Shown piece after piece: positions 1 through 11,433 of a stretch of DNA of 64,000 bases. Origin of the DNA: Zantedeschia hybrid cultivar (Eukaryota; Streptophyta; Magnoliopsida; Alismatales; Araceae); the NCBI GenBank assembly GCA_030544215.1, contig JARZZO010000004.1, forward strand, positions 40,041,980-40,105,979, in the 5' to 3' direction. Made by a program: the position numbers and the translations under genes. How positions within the stretch are numbered: position 1 is the first letter of the stretch; each line of letters opens with the position of its first letter. Under the pieces are notes generated by a model. The model was not told the DNA's origin and searched no databases. It worked only from the letters and a program-made list of their open reading frames with translations.

Positions 1-352
1 AGAAGATGCTCTATTATCAAATGCAACATTCTATTTTTTACTGATAGCTGGGTGACATCCACACATCCTTATTTCAACACATATCTAGGGCCAACTATGG
101 CTTCGGCCTTGGTCGCACTGTCTACACTAGCATCCGGTCCTAGCTCAGTGGTTGTACAACCAAATAACCACTCCAACAGGTTCATAACGATGGAAGTACT
201 AGTCTTTTCCACAACATTCACATAAAAGGCTTTCACTAGGTCTTTGTATAGCAGCTCATACGTCTCACAGATTCACTTTCACCTCAATTCTGCCAATAGT
301 TATTTTACTTTCTCAAGTCCTTTCTTGTATAAATCTTCAAAGTCCATTCTCT
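1..352 (-). pseudogene. degraded retrotransposon-like coding remnant
   Basis: On the minus strand a broken frame runs leftward from about 350. It has short readable blocks such as DFEDLYKKGLEKVK and ETYELLYKDLVKAFYVNV, with several stops. The style (YxxLVxxFYxN) resembles gag-like proteins of plant retroelements, but I cannot assign a family with certainty. It may be the coding start of an element whose leader is at 510-760 and whose body lies left of the window. Confidence 0.25.
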
Positions 353-747
353 TACAGCTACAGAAATCTAACCTGGCTACTAAGAATCTATAATATTCTG
401 ATATAGAAAGGAAGTGCACTGCGGAGGTTGCTGAAGCAATAACTTCAACCCCAGCAGTTGTGGATTAAGAGGCAGAAGCAAAAGTGGCCATCTCAACAAT
501 TCTAGGATTTTAGAAAGAATGCGAAATGAGAAAAATGTTGATCAAATCACTGAATAAATTGAGGGAAAAGGTAGAGGAGGTCGAGATGAGTACAAAGATT
601 ATAGCTTTCGAAGGAAATCGAGCTTGAAGATGGAGAATCACAGAATCTTCCTCTGCGCGGGAACCTTGGAAGCAGGAGGGTTCAAGAGCGAGAAAGATGA
701 AGGTTGTAGCTGTTGTAGGGAAGGATGACAAAAGGTCAAATACTATC

Positions 748-756
748 CTTATATAG
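748..756 (-). promoter_or_regulatory. TATA-like box upstream of the 510-731 leader
   Basis: The minus strand reads TATATAAGG here. It sits just upstream of a C/T-rich leader containing a small open frame of 73 codons (731 to 510). That arrangement fits the promoter of a minus-strand LTR element, but there is no transcript evidence. Confidence 0.3.
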
Positions 757-794
757 GCACTTGGTCAAGAGGTAGTCCATGAATTTAAAAGAAA

Positions 795-1170
795 GGAATC
801 GATTAGCCTTGAGGGCATAATCGATTAACAGGGTACTATAATCTAAATGAGGAGTAATCGGTCTGAAGGATAATTGATTACAAGATAGACTATAATCAAA
901 TAGAACCGACATTTATAATCGATTAAGGAGACCATAAGCGATTAGGTGATGCATCAATCAATGAACAATATTGATTAAAGGCGGAACATCGATCAATAAA
1001 GCGAATCAATTAGTAGAATGAATCAATATAAGAATGCTAAGAGATAATCGATTAATATCAGAGCAATTAGGCTCAGATTACTAAATAAAGAGTTAATCGG
1101 TTAAGAGTCCTTAATTAGAGAAGTGGTTAAGGTAGTGATTAAGTCAACAACTGAATCGATTAACAAGAGG
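795..1170. repeat. degenerate dispersed TAATCGATTA-type palindromic motif
   Basis: Imperfect copies of the palindrome TAATCGATTA or its half sites (aatcgatt, taatcggt, atcgatta) recur every 20-50 bp, roughly fifteen times, in otherwise non-coding DNA. It lies immediately upstream, on the minus strand, of the TATA-like box at 748-756, so it could be an LTR upstream region. Confidence 0.5.
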
Positions 1171-1239
1171 ATTTCAATTTAACAGACAGAAGTGATCAAT
1201 CTACTTATATCCTTTGAGAGTCTATCCAAAATTTGATTA

Positions 1240-1974
1240 TTTAGAGCTAATTAATATCTTCACAAATTGCATATGCTAAATTCTCTTTTGATACAAGTGA
1301 ATCTATCTTCATGAGGGGGTTTTGTGAATATCAATTAGTTGATGTTCAGTATCAACAAAATTCATATTAATACTACCATTAGCTATATAGTCTCTAATGA
1401 AATGATGTATGACCTCAATGTGCATGGTCCTAAAATGCTAAGTTGAATTCTTTGTCAGGTTGCTGGTACTTGTGTTGTCACACATCAATGGAATTGCATC
1501 TAGCTTGAATCCAAAGTCCTCAATTTGATGCTTGATCCGCAGTAGTTGAGCACAACAACTTTCAGCTGCTACATATTCTACTTCTGATGTTGACTAGGCT
1601 ACAAAATTCTACTTCTTGAAGGACCATGAGATTAGGCAACTTGCAAGAAATTGGCAGGTACTACTTGTGCTTTTTCTATCTATCTTTCAACCAACCTAGT
1701 CAGCATCAGAATATCTAACCAAATCAAAATTGCATCCTCTAGGATACCAAACTCCTAACTCACTTGTACCAACCAGATATCTAAAGATTCGTTTAACATA
1801 GGTCAAATGAGATTCTTTAGGATATGCTTGAAATCTAGAACACATGTATACATTAAATAAAATATATGATTTACTCACAGTTAAATACAATAGAGAGCCT
1901 ATCATACTTCTGTAGATCTTTTGATCTACACACTTATCTTGCGGATCTACCTCTAATTTAGTACGGGTGCTCAC
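1240..1974 (-). pseudogene. element A: Ty1/copia reverse transcriptase end and RNase H, broken
   Basis: The minus strand encodes the last part of a copia reverse transcriptase (MIGSLLYLT, CSRFQAYPKESH, RIFRYLVGTSELG, YSDAD). An RNase H-like domain follows (SISW-type LISWSFKKQ, YVAAESCCAQLL, PLMCDN, MHIEVIHHFIRD), with in-frame stops. These are the standard C-terminal blocks of Ty1/copia pol. The domain starts only about 10 bp after the gag zinc knuckle of the same element, so protease, integrase and most of RT have been deleted. The copy cannot be active. Confidence 0.85.
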
Positions 1975-1984
1975 AGGTCAGGTT

Positions 1985-2917
1985 TGCAGATTCATCTTCT
2001 TCTTCTGAGTTTGAGGAAGATGAGTCTTCTTCACTTACCCCAGTTTCTACCATAGTTTTTCTCTTAGAGAGTCTCTTAGAGTTCTTGGAGTGGTCCTTCT
2101 TATTGTGATCCTCCTTCTTGTGTTGAGGATAGTTAGCCCTCAGGTGTCCAGATTTTTTGCACTTGTAGCAGGTGGATTCTTACTTTTTTCTTTTTTGTAC
2201 CCTTTCTTGATGTACCTACCATTGGATTTTTTTTAGGCTTCTTCTTCTTCTTCTTCATAATTTGCGGTAATCTTTGGGACAACAAGGTTTCTTCATCACT
2301 TTCTTCATTTTATTCTTTAGGGGTGGTTTCATCTGAACTTGGAATGCTTGTCTTGAGAGCTGTGAAATCTTTCAATTTGGAGGTGCTCTCACCTATCTTT
2401 TCAATGTTTCTCTCATGAGCCATAATGGACCAAATGAGTTTCTCAAGGTTGAGACAATTGAGGTCACTTGCTTCGTCAATTGTCGTCACCTTAGGAGTCC
2501 ATTGTTGTACTTCTTTCCAAGAGCCATCAGTCCATTTGTAATATCTGTGAATCTGTTGTACATCTGGGTGATGGTTTCAGTAGGCTCCATCTTGAACCTC
2601 TTATATTAAGTAACTAGGATGTCAATTCTAGTTTCCTTCACTTTATCAGTTACTTTGTAAGTTAACTTTAATTTCTTCCACATGTCTTAAGCTGATTTGC
2701 AGGTAGAAATCTACCTGAACTTCTTCTTTTCGAGTGCACAACATAGTATACTTTTGGCCCTATTATTCAAGGAAATTAAACAGTTGTCATTATCTGTCCA
2801 TCTTTCTCTAAGAATAGTAATGATGTAGTCTCCATCCTCAAACACACTCCATAGATCTAGGTCAAGACCCTTAAGGGTACTCCATTCTGCACTTCCAATA
2901 AGAGTAATCTTTACCAT
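1985..2917 (-). pseudogene. element A: Ty1/copia gag, broken
   Basis: The reading starts at 2917 on the minus strand about 100 bp inside the primer-binding site. The first block (68 codons, 2917-2711) has the copia gag signature of a tryptophan-rich start followed by LDLWSVFEDGDY. Further gag-like sequence with frameshifts leads to a CCHC-type zinc knuckle near 2125-2170 (CYKCKKSGHLRANY, last Cys replaced by Tyr). A lysine- then serine/glutamate-rich tail follows. Gag packages the element's RNA; this copy is decayed. Confidence 0.8.
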
Positions 2918-3013
2918 CGAACAATGGAGGACAACTGATAGACTGACCTTTACTATAACTGTTAGATATAGTCATCTCTCTGATCGTTAGATCTATACAA
3001 CGAGAGAAACCTA

Positions 3014-3024
3014 CTCTGATATCA
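3014..3024 (-). promoter_or_regulatory. element A primer-binding site (initiator tRNA-Met type)
   Basis: The minus strand reads TGATATCAGAG, one change from the usual plant copia site TGGTATCAGAG, complementary to the 3' end of initiator tRNA-Met. It lies between the LTR edge (3027) and the gag start (2917). This fixes the element's orientation as minus. Confidence 0.7.
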
Positions 3025-3026
3025 CT

Positions 3027-5300
3027 TGTTATCCAGCTATGTATAATCCAGAAGGGGGTGAATGGGTTTCTAAAAATAAATTAGAAATTATCTAGAATGA
3101 AATGCGGAATTAAAAAGCTAATTGGACAGAAGGAGAGAGATACAAGGAGCAAGCTGTAAGGAATCGCCATGAACGCAGCGGAGAATAAAATCGATTCCTA
3201 TGTATCGGCTGCTGGGATCGTAAAACGGACATTAAAATAAACATGGGAAGAACGATTCTTCACCTTTGCGGGGTTTCGAATCTCCCGTGGATGATTTCGA
3301 CTCGGTAATCGCGTACGCGCACGATCTTTAGAGGTATCCACACGAGCTCCCGCTGCAGACGCGATTTCCTCCTCGACTTGAGTGCTCCGACCAGATCTCA
3401 AATCCACCATGCGCGGAGAGAGACAGATCTACTCCAAGAGAGAGAGAAGGAGAGAGAGAGAGGAGATAGAGAATCTGGGGTGTAAAATTCGTCCAACTAA
3501 CTTTTTACCCCTCCCCCTTGGCCTCCTTATATAGAAATAAGGATAAGCACAAGGATTAATCCTCATGATTATCCAAGAGTTTGGCCTTGGATAATTCTCC
3601 ATTAAATCTTCATGTTTATCCTACGGCTTTTCATAAAAACCCAGATAAGCATGAAATTTAACATCTCTCACCGTCTGACGAGAACTCTTATGTGTATGAC
3701 CCTTTAGGCCCATATATCAATCTGGTTTCAGGCCCATTAAACTTAGAATTGATTCTAGAATTTAATATTAATTAACATTTAAACATCATATGTTAAATGA
3801 TTAATTTAATAAACAAGTGGATTATCATCTGATGATCAATTCACTTGGCCTTCTGATCATGAACAGCACCAAACACTACCTCATGATCCCAGAAGATATA
3901 AGGGATACTGTTCCCTTTAATTGAACCTTTCCGTCTGCAGATACCGCACAGATATAATCCTTCACTCATGCAATGTCCCAATAACGCAAGGGTATGGTTT
4001 TATAGTCAAACCCTCTATCGCATTATCCAGATGGATTCCAGTACTCAGTTCATATCTAGAAAGACATCTCTTTCATTTGACCATGGCCAGGGATTTCTGT
4101 GTACACATCCATAGGACATTCTCTCTCCAGTCTTATACCAAGAGTGAGTGATCCCTTGTTGTTCACTCAATTACCTTCGCAAGCTTTCCACTGTATCTGA
4201 AAGACCGACTATCGTGGACTTAATGGTTAAAGTCCACAAGTCAGAGAATCAAGATACAATGGTCCACAAACAAGGTATCATTGGTGACTCAGGTCAAAGG
4301 ACCAACTGTGCTACTGCAACGATTGAATTTCCTGGTTGACTAATAGGTATAATTACCATCCATGAATTCTTATTTTGGTCTGTTCAGTGAACTCATTCTC
4401 TAATGAGCACCCACAAGTTTGTCTTAGTGTCACCACACGAGTGAATGTGAGATCATTCACCCTCATCACATGAGCAGACATAACTTGTGTCGATCTTACC
4501 GGATATTTAATGTCCATCTCAAATATCCTATGATCGAGAACTGTTTAAGACAATTGACTGAGGATATGGATCTCACTATCATGATCTCATCATGATTCAA
4601 TATCCCATACATTTGTCTATGGACCTTCATTACGATAGTTAATTTGCGAGAACTATAAATGAAGAAATGATTGCCTTTATTAATAATCTGAATTAGAATG
4701 TACAATGATTGGCTTTGAGGCCACCCAATTCTATCACAAGCATACAATGAACACAGAGATTTATATTGGTTCGATCTGTCTAGACCTACATCTAGTCCCC
4801 AAGTAACCTCTTAAAATTTTCAATATACAAGGTACAAACCCTTTGTCAGTTAAACAACAACACCTTACATTCTAGCGGGTCTTTCCTTTCAACCAAAAGA
4901 GAACAAGCCACCCTGCATGCTAGGAAAGTCTTCTCTTTCAAAAAAGGGGAACAAATCACCCTGCACCACATTGGACATGTCTTCTCTTCTAAAGCTAGAA
5001 CAAGGAACACAACAAGCACAATGTATGAAGTGTACAGGCATGTCTCTTGATAGGTTGATATATTAATGTAAATCAAAAGCACAGATCAAGACTAAGAACT
5101 GCTATAATAAAAATGCAGTGCTTGATTTTACTGAAGGCCCGAGAGCTAATGGTGTGTAAATGAACTTGAAGCTCTCTCTCTCTAGCTATCTCTTAAATGG
5201 GAAGAAGGCTCTTTTAGATGTAACAATAGAAGGCTTCTTCTTTCTCAGTGAAGCTCTCTTTCTTTTTCTTCTAAATCTCTTTGTATCCCACTTCTATCTA
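3027..5300 (-). mobile_element. element A 5' LTR, split by a solo LTR
   Basis: LTR sequence begins beside the primer site (TGTTATCC, then an agaagggggtgaatggg block common at copia LTR ends). It runs to 3154, is interrupted by the solo LTR 3155-4736, and resumes at 4742 with aacacagagatttatattggttcg and gatctgtctagacctac, another typical copia LTR block. The outer end near 5300 is set only by where gypsy protease coding begins. No matching 3' LTR is visible left of 1240. Confidence 0.6.
3155..4736 (-). mobile_element. solo LTR of the element F copia family
   Basis: This 1582-bp segment starts TGTAAG and ends CTATCA (TG...CA) and is flanked by a perfect 5-bp duplication CAAGC (3150-3154 and 4737-4741). 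Its inner blocks match the LTRs of element F in the same order: cagcgga(g)aataaaat, ttcataaaaaccc, gatataatccttc, tgttcagtgaactcattctc, accggatat and a terminal attggctt...aggccacc. Length and boundaries agree with the F left LTR (1543 bp). No internal region remains, as expected after LTR-LTR recombination. It is nested within element A's LTR, so it is the younger insertion. Confidence 0.85.
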
Positions 5301-5305
5301 TTTTT

Positions 5306-5560
5306 TTTCTTGTGTTCTTCACACCCTTGATTGATTCGGGTGCTTCGCATTCCTTCATTTCCGAACAGTTCGTAGATGTTCTTTCTATACCCGTTGATGA
5401 GATTTCTGGTGGATTGATGATTGAAGTTCCTTTCGAAAATTTTATGTTGACTTATAACTATTTAAGTGAGGTTCCCTTAGTCATTGAGGGTCATCAACTA
5501 CCTGTCCAGTTGGTTGTGCTTGCCATTCGTGACTTCGATGTCATCTTGGGCATGGACTAG
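5306..5560 (+). pseudogene. gypsy chromovirus aspartic protease fragment
   Basis: The frame carries the retropepsin active-site block LIDSGASHSFIS near its start, then LPVQLVVL and DVILGMD, the usual end of plant Ty3/gypsy protease. Gag and the 5' LTR are absent: coding begins abruptly against element A's LTR. A TAG directly after GMD separates it from the continuing frame. Confidence 0.85.
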
Positions 5561-6645
5561 TTAGAGGCTTATTATGCCAAGGTTGATTGTTATAGGAAGA
5601 GGGTGCGTTTCTCCATTCTGGGCATCCCAGCCTTCTATTTTCAAGGTATTAGGCTCTCTTCTCGTGGCATTTTTATTTTTGCTTTTAAGGCTCAGAGGTT
5701 ACTTGTTGGCAGTTATGAGGCCTTCCTTGCCTCGGTAGTTGTGGCTCATGTTGATAGTGCTTTTAGTCCTTTGGGGGTGCCAGTAATTTGTGATTTTCCT
5801 TATGTGTTTCTCGAGGAGTTGCTTGGCCTTCCTCCTCAGTGGGAGGTTGAGTTCACTATTGAGCTTGCACCGAGTACGGCGCCTTTGTCTAAGCCCCTGT
5901 ATCGGATGGCTCCAGCGGAACTCGCTGAGTTTAAGGCACGGTTGCAGGATTTGCTGGATAAGGATTTTACCCGTCCTAGCACTTCTCCGTGGGGTGCTCC
6001 TATTCTGTTCGTTAGGAAGAAAGATGGTTCCTTGAGGTTGTATATTGATTACAGACAGCTGAACCAAGTAACAATAAAGAACAAGTACCCACTTCTGAGG
6101 ATCGATGATCTGATGGATCAATTGCAGTCTGCCAAGGTGTTCTTGAAGATTGACTTAAGGTCAGGATATTATCAGATGAGGATCTATGAGTCAGATGTGA
6201 GGAAGACGGCTTTCAAGACTCGGTATGAACATTATGAGTTTTTGGTTATGCCTTTCGGCTTGACCAATGCTCCAGCAGCTTTCATGGAACTGATGAACCG
6301 AGTTTTTTAGGGCCTATCTGGATCAGTTCGTAGTAGTATTTGTAGACGATATTTTGGCGTATTCTTCTTCTGAGGAAGAGCATGCCACGCATCTTCAGGT
6401 AGCGTTGCAAGTCCTGAGAGAGCACCAGCTCTATGCTAAGTTTAGCAAGTGTGAATTCTGGCTAGATAAGGTGCACTTCTTGGGGAATGTCATTTTTGAA
6501 TGATGGCATTTCAGTGGATCTAGCCAAGATTGAGGCAGTGATGGATTGGGGAAGACCGATGACCGTGTCATAAATTAGGAGCTTTTTGGGGTTGGCAGGA
6601 TATTACCAACGATTTGTCTAAGATTTTTTCTCCATAGCAACACCC
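5561..6645 (+). pseudogene. gypsy reverse transcriptase, frameshifted
   Basis: Frame-consistent RT blocks are clear: YRMAPAELAEFKARLQ, SPWGAPILFVRKKDGSLR, DYRQLNQVTIKNKYPL, FLKIDLRSGYYQMR and MPFGLTNAPAAFMELMNRVF. One extra T in a T-run near 6303-6308 shifts the frame. The catalytic FVDD block lies just beyond it near 6331-6345 in the next frame, and further breaks occur around 6500-6640. The enzyme would copy element RNA into cDNA; this copy is inactive as read. Confidence 0.9.
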
Positions 6646-7152
6646 TTGTCGAGGTTGACTCATAAGGGATTTCGTTTTGTGTGGACCGAGGAGTGTGAAC
6701 GGAGCTTTACTGAGCTGAAGATTCGTCTCACTTCGGCTCCAGCTCTAGTGCTTCGATCTGGTTTAGGTGGATTTGTGGTTTACTCAGATACATCTCGTCG
6801 AGGTTTGGGTGCGGTCCTGATGCAGCATGGAAGGGTTATGGCCTATCCTTCTAGGCAGCTGAAGAGGCATAAGGAGAACTACCCCACTCAAGACTTGGAG
6901 TTGGCAGTCGTTGTGTTTGCATTAAAGATTTGGCGGCACTATCTATATGGGGAGAAGTTTCAGATCTTCACTGATCATAAAAGCCTGAAGTTTGTATTCA
7001 CACAGAGAGACCTAAACTTGAGGCAGCGTAGATGGATGGAGTTCATAAAGGATTATGATCTTGACCTTTCTTATCACCCGGGCAAGGCTAACGTTGTGGC
7101 AGACGCCTTGAGTCAGAAGACGGTTGTGTCATATCTCATGATTTGGGAATAG
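6646..7152 (+). pseudogene. gypsy RNase H domain
   Basis: The 168-codon open frame holds the plant gypsy RNase H blocks in order: VYSDTSRRGLGAVLMQ (first Asp), ENYPTQDLELAVVVFALK (Glu), FTDHKSLKFVFTQ (Asp) and HPGKANVVADALSQ. The domain itself looks intact, but it sits between frameshifts in pol. Confidence 0.9.
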
Positions 7153-7212
7153 AAGTTATTTGAGCAGGTTGTAGAATATTCCTTCAGGGTTCCTTGAGAG
7201 GATGACAGAGCT

Positions 7213-8440
7213 GTGTTGGTCAGCTTGACTGTGAAACTAGCGGTGTATCATTTAGTGATTGAGGCTCAGAGAGCAGATGCAGAGTTACCACGGATTCTCC
7301 AGATATCAGAGGTGGAGTTGTGGGATGATGACACAGTTAGATTTCGAGGCAGGCTCTATGTTCCAGCAAAGGAGGAGGTACGCAAGAGTGTTTTAGATGA
7401 GGCGCATAGTTCTAGATATGTAGTACATCCTGGAACGACCAAGATGTATCATTGTATGAGGAGGCACTTCTGGTAGCTGGGTATGAAGAAGGACGTAGCT
7501 GCGTATGTGGCGAGATGCCTAATTTGTCAACATGTTAAGGCAGGACATCAAAGGCCAAGAGGTTTGTTGCAACCTTTGTTGATTCCAAAGTGGAGATGGG
7601 AGCATGTGACTATGGATTTTGTGATGGGACTACCCATGTCACCCAGTAGGAGAGACGCGATTTGGGTGATTGTTGATAGATTGACCAAGTCAGCTCACTT
7701 TCTAGCTATTAGGAAGGAGTGGTCGGTCGACAAGTTGGCAAGACTGTTTGTGGACCGATCGTATCTCTGCATGTGGTGCCTTTGTCCATTGTGTCGGATC
7801 GAGATCTAAGATTTACTTCACAATTCTGGAGGAGTTTCCAGAAGGCTTTGGTTACTCAGTTGGCTTTCAGCTTGGCTTACCATCCCGAAACTGATGAACA
7901 GTCGGAGAGGACTATTCAGACGCTGGAGGATATGCTGAGGGCTTGTTGCCTAGAATGGGGAGGTTCATAGGAGCAGCACTTGTTTACCGTAGAGTTTGCA
8001 TACAATAACAATTATCATTCCAGTATCGGCATGGAGTTGTATGAGGCCATGTACAGGCGACCGTGTCGGTCTCCTGTGAATTGGTCTGAGATTGGTAAGA
8101 GGCAGAGGGCAGGGTCAGAGATGGTACAGCAGTGCGCAGAGGTTGCCAGAGTGGTGCAGCAGAAGTTGACTGTAGCTCAGAGTAGACAGTAGAGTTATGC
8201 AGATATTCGCAGGAGACCGCTTGAGTTCGAGGTTGGGGACCACGTGTTTCTCCGAGTTTCACCCTCCAAGGGTGTGATGAGATTTGGGAAGTGAGGCAAG
8301 CTGAGTCTATGATTCATTGGCCTTTTCCCATTCTTGCTCGAGTTGGGGAAATGACGTATCAGCTAGCCTTGCCACCCAATCTTGCTGGAGTCCACGATGT
8401 ATTCCATGATTTTCCCATTTCTCCATTTTTGGCTTTTTTG
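7213..8440 (+). pseudogene. gypsy integrase with degraded C-terminus
   Basis: The HHCC zinc-binding module is present (HPGTTKMYH...ARCLICQ). The DDE core follows (VTMDFVMGLP, VSDRD in a shifted frame near 7794, and Glu in TDEQSERTIQTLEDML), then FAYNNNYHSSIGM and YRRPCRSP. The GDHVFLRVSP block and LAGVHDVFH mark the region normally followed by a chromodomain. Several stops and frameshifts (7476-7482, about 7720-7809, 7970, 8192, about 8295) make it a pseudogene. Confidence 0.88.
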
Positions 8441-8610
8441 TGCAATTGGGGGAGAGGGATCCCTGTGTGGCTCGGTGGAGGCTAGAGGAATGTTTGTTTC
8501 AGGCGTCAAATTGCGTCGAGACCAAGTGACGCCATTTGAAATGGGGTCGACCTGGGTCGCGATTTATAGCCCATTTTCTCGGTTCCCGAGGCCAATGTGG
8601 GGATAAAGAG

Positions 8611-8644
8611 CTGAATAGTGTCGGCCATGGGCGACACCATTCAG
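8611..8644. repeat. palindrome in gypsy LTR
   Basis: Thirteen-base arms CTGAATAGTGTCG and CGACACCATTCAG pair with one mismatch around gccatggg. It is related in sequence to the palindrome at 8698-8733. Confidence 0.6.
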
Positions 8645-8697
8645 GCCAGTATCCTTGGGTCCCAGTGCTAGAGAATACATAAAACCTATTTTGAGGT

Positions 8698-8733
8698 CTT
8701 GAATGACGTCGGCTATAGGCGACGCGATTCAAG
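8698..8733. repeat. second related palindrome in gypsy LTR
   Basis: Arms CTTGAATGACGTCG and CGACGCGATTCAAG pair with two mismatches around gctatagg. The inner GTCG...CGAC core and outer TGAAT...ATTCA match the palindrome at 8611-8644. Confidence 0.6.
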
Positions 8734-9117
8734 ACAGAACCACATTAATCCCTGCAATTAACATGTATGTCTATTGTTCATCAATTTTGTTAAATGCATG
8801 CTTGAAATCATACATTGGGGGCGGGGATTTCCATGTGATCAGATCGTAATATGTTGTGTCTTTGCGATCGTGGACCTAGTGACAGTTGTTAGCACTTGAT
8901 ACCCTATGTCGGTGTGGGAGTGACGCAGTGTCGGTGTGGGAGTGACAAGGTGATGCCTAGTAGGCGAGGGTCACCTGGTGTACCCCGGGGTAATAGCTAG
9001 TACAGGTGTGGGAATGATACACTTCGGAGTGTCACTCGTGGCTGGGAAGAGGCAGAACCACCTAGAGCTGGACAGGTCGGAGTAGCCAACGTGCTATCCG
9101 AGGGGTTGCTGTTCCTT

Positions 9118-9261
9118 CTCAGCGGGTCAGTGTTTTCCTGGTTGGCTTGATAGTTTCTGGTGTGTTCTTTTTCGGTGGAAGTGTGATTTCTCAGCGGGTT
9201 GGTGTTTTCCCAGTTGGCTTGACAGTTTCTGGTGTGTTCTTTTTCAGTGGAAGTGTAATTC
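9118..9261. repeat. 72-bp tandem duplication in gypsy LTR
   Basis: Two near-identical copies, 9118-9189 and 9190-9261, each start ctcagcggg and end with ttttc(g/a)gtggaagtgt and a few bases. Confidence 0.85.
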
Positions 9262-10003
9262 ACTTACTGCTTTACTTACGCTTATGTTGCCCTTAACCTT
9301 GTGTTATTGCGATTATGGGTGCGTGTATGGGAGGTGGGGATCAAAGGATCCTTACTAAGTCCATTATGGTGTTACTCACTCCTGCGGTTTTCAAGTGAGG
9401 GTTCTCGGCAGGCATAGCATTGTAGGGCCTCGTCTCGAATTGTGCGGCTATTGTTCCGGAGTATACCCCGATGTAGTTGTTCTTTTACTTTTAGGCCAGT
9501 ACGTATAATTATTTCATTTCAGTTGGATTATGTAATTATTTGCTGAGTGTAATAATTTTTAATTCCTGCACTTTCTTTACAATTTGATGTTGTGTGAATT
9601 GTTTAGCTTAGTTTATCATTTATTTCCTAGACTTATTTGAGATTTTGGTTCGGTTCCTAATTTTAATGATTCGGTACCCATTTAGTAATTGGATCCCCGA
9701 TTATAGGGTGACGGGTCATTACAAAGACAAACTTGAAGACGAAGGCTAAGAGTGAGAATTCTCAAGGTTATCGTATTTTGTTTGGTTGCTCAGCTGCACT
9801 TTATGTAAGTTGTTCTCATTTATTTTCCCAGTTTCATGCAAAAGTAGTTTCTTTACTTCAACGTCACTGATTCCTATCTCAATGTCTCTAGGTGTGGTTC
9901 TTGATGCACACACCTCAGAAATCCAATCAACACGACATTATTCCCACGATTATTTAGGTGGAAAATAAAGGCAAGAAGGAGGAGCGACACAAAGGTTGCC
10001 TCC

Positions 10004-11433
10004 TTGGTTGCTGTGCAGGTTGATTTCATATTCCCTTTCATTCGTTTTCAATTACATTGTGTGTTATATAATGATCATTTATTATATCTAAATTGTATTC
10101 AGGTTATACCTAAGCTAGAGGTGCATGCTTGTGGGAGGTCCTTGTTGGAGGGTGAGAAGTCACCTCCGACAAAAAAAATAATGAAACAGACAAATGAGAG
10201 GTAATCAGAGGAGAGACAGAGTGGAGACTTCATGAATCTCGTCAATGAAGCGAAGGTACTCGCTGAAGTTGTCAAACTTTCAGAGCAACAGTAGTAGAGG
10301 CAGACAAAGGCGACAAATATGAAGATTCAAAGCACTCTTGATACTGTTCAACAGTTGATCTCCCATGTGAGGGGTACATCGGTGCTAAGATCTGGGAATG
10401 GGGAACAATCCAGTGAGTGGCCAGGTGAGGAAAGGCAAGGTAATGAGGGTGAAGGTGATGAGGAAAGATTAAAGATGACCTCTTTAACGAAGAATTTAAA
10501 AAGGAGGTCCGATCGCCAACCTTCATTTTATGATCATTCACCTTTTCAGCGACTGGATAGGAAGAAGCCCCGTAACCCACCTAAGAAGAAGAAAGTCCCA
10601 GCTTCGTCACCGATTCTAGTATCAACTTCAGATGGGGATCGTACTAAGGCAAAAAGGAAGGTTAGTATTTGGCTTAACCTACTGTGATCCAGTTAATTAA
10701 TTATCATAATTCTTATGAAATAATCATCCTCTCTAATATAGGCATTTATAAAAAAAAGGTGAGATTGGATCGAAAAAGGCACGCTATCAACAGTTGAAGA
10801 AGCACTCATCGATGACTTCCTTAGTTCTGAAATAACTGAGTAAGTCATGACAAATTCGCATCCGTACTTTTACATTTTTTATAATGTAATCAATTTATCC
10901 CTTCTAAATCATTGTCTCTTTACTTCAGGGATCAAGTATTTAAGAACCAATGGGATGGGTCAATGACAAGGAGTGATATACATAATCTTTTATTTGGACA
11001 AATGACCCGTGATGATGTGATCGATTGTTGTGTACACTTAGTCTAAAGAAGGCAGGCTTCTTGTTCCCAAGAGTACTGTACTTGGACATATGTGTCCGCA
11101 TTTGCGAGTGCATGGATTTCTATGAAAGAATGTAATGTCCATGAGAAGGCTAACCTCCTAATGCAACACTTGAGCCACTAGGCTACCAAGGATTGCCTTA
11201 AAGGGATTGATTACTTATTTTTTGTGCTCCACACCAGCAACCACAGGCATCTATTTGTTGCCATTGAGAAATTGAAAAAAAAAAAGTGTAACAAGTCAAA
11301 AAGAGCTAAGCAGTGTACCATTGGAGATGTAACAGAAGCTCATAGCAATGTTGTTGAATATAGTATGCAGGTTCAAGAGACAAACATCAGAGAGTACGAT
11401 TTTGCATATAATGTTGCCGAATATAACGTCTAG
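10004..11433 (+). pseudogene. Ulp1-like (C48) protease transposon gene, N-terminal part, broken
   Basis: A charged, Lys-rich open segment (10319-10687; RRSDRQPSF, KKPRNPPKKKKV) is followed by GTTAGTAT and an intron-like gap. A further segment has the layout of plant Ulp1-type cysteine protease domains: SMTRSDIHNLLFG, then a degraded middle, then DYLFFVLHTSNHRHLFVAIEK near 11210-11270, where the family's catalytic His-Trp block lies (here His-Arg-His). Stops interrupt it. Such domains are common as cargo of plant MULE and CACTA elements. The cysteine-bearing C-terminus is not found downstream on this strand. Confidence 0.55.

Larger units (their letters stand above)
8464..9723 (+). mobile_element. 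gypsy 3' LTR (probable)
   Basis: A purine-rich tract (attgggggagagg, near 8445-8458) precedes a TG start, and the segment ends ...gggtgacgggtcattaca, typical of plant gypsy LTR ends. The 5' LTR is missing from the window, so the start is approximate. It contains two palindromes and a 72-bp tandem duplication, listed separately. Confidence 0.55.

Noticed and set aside
5699..6121. 140-codon minus-strand frame
   Set aside because: It is antisense to the clear gypsy reverse transcriptase.
10272..10580. 102-codon minus-strand frame
   Set aside because: It is antisense to the better supported Ulp1-transposon frame and has no family resemblance.
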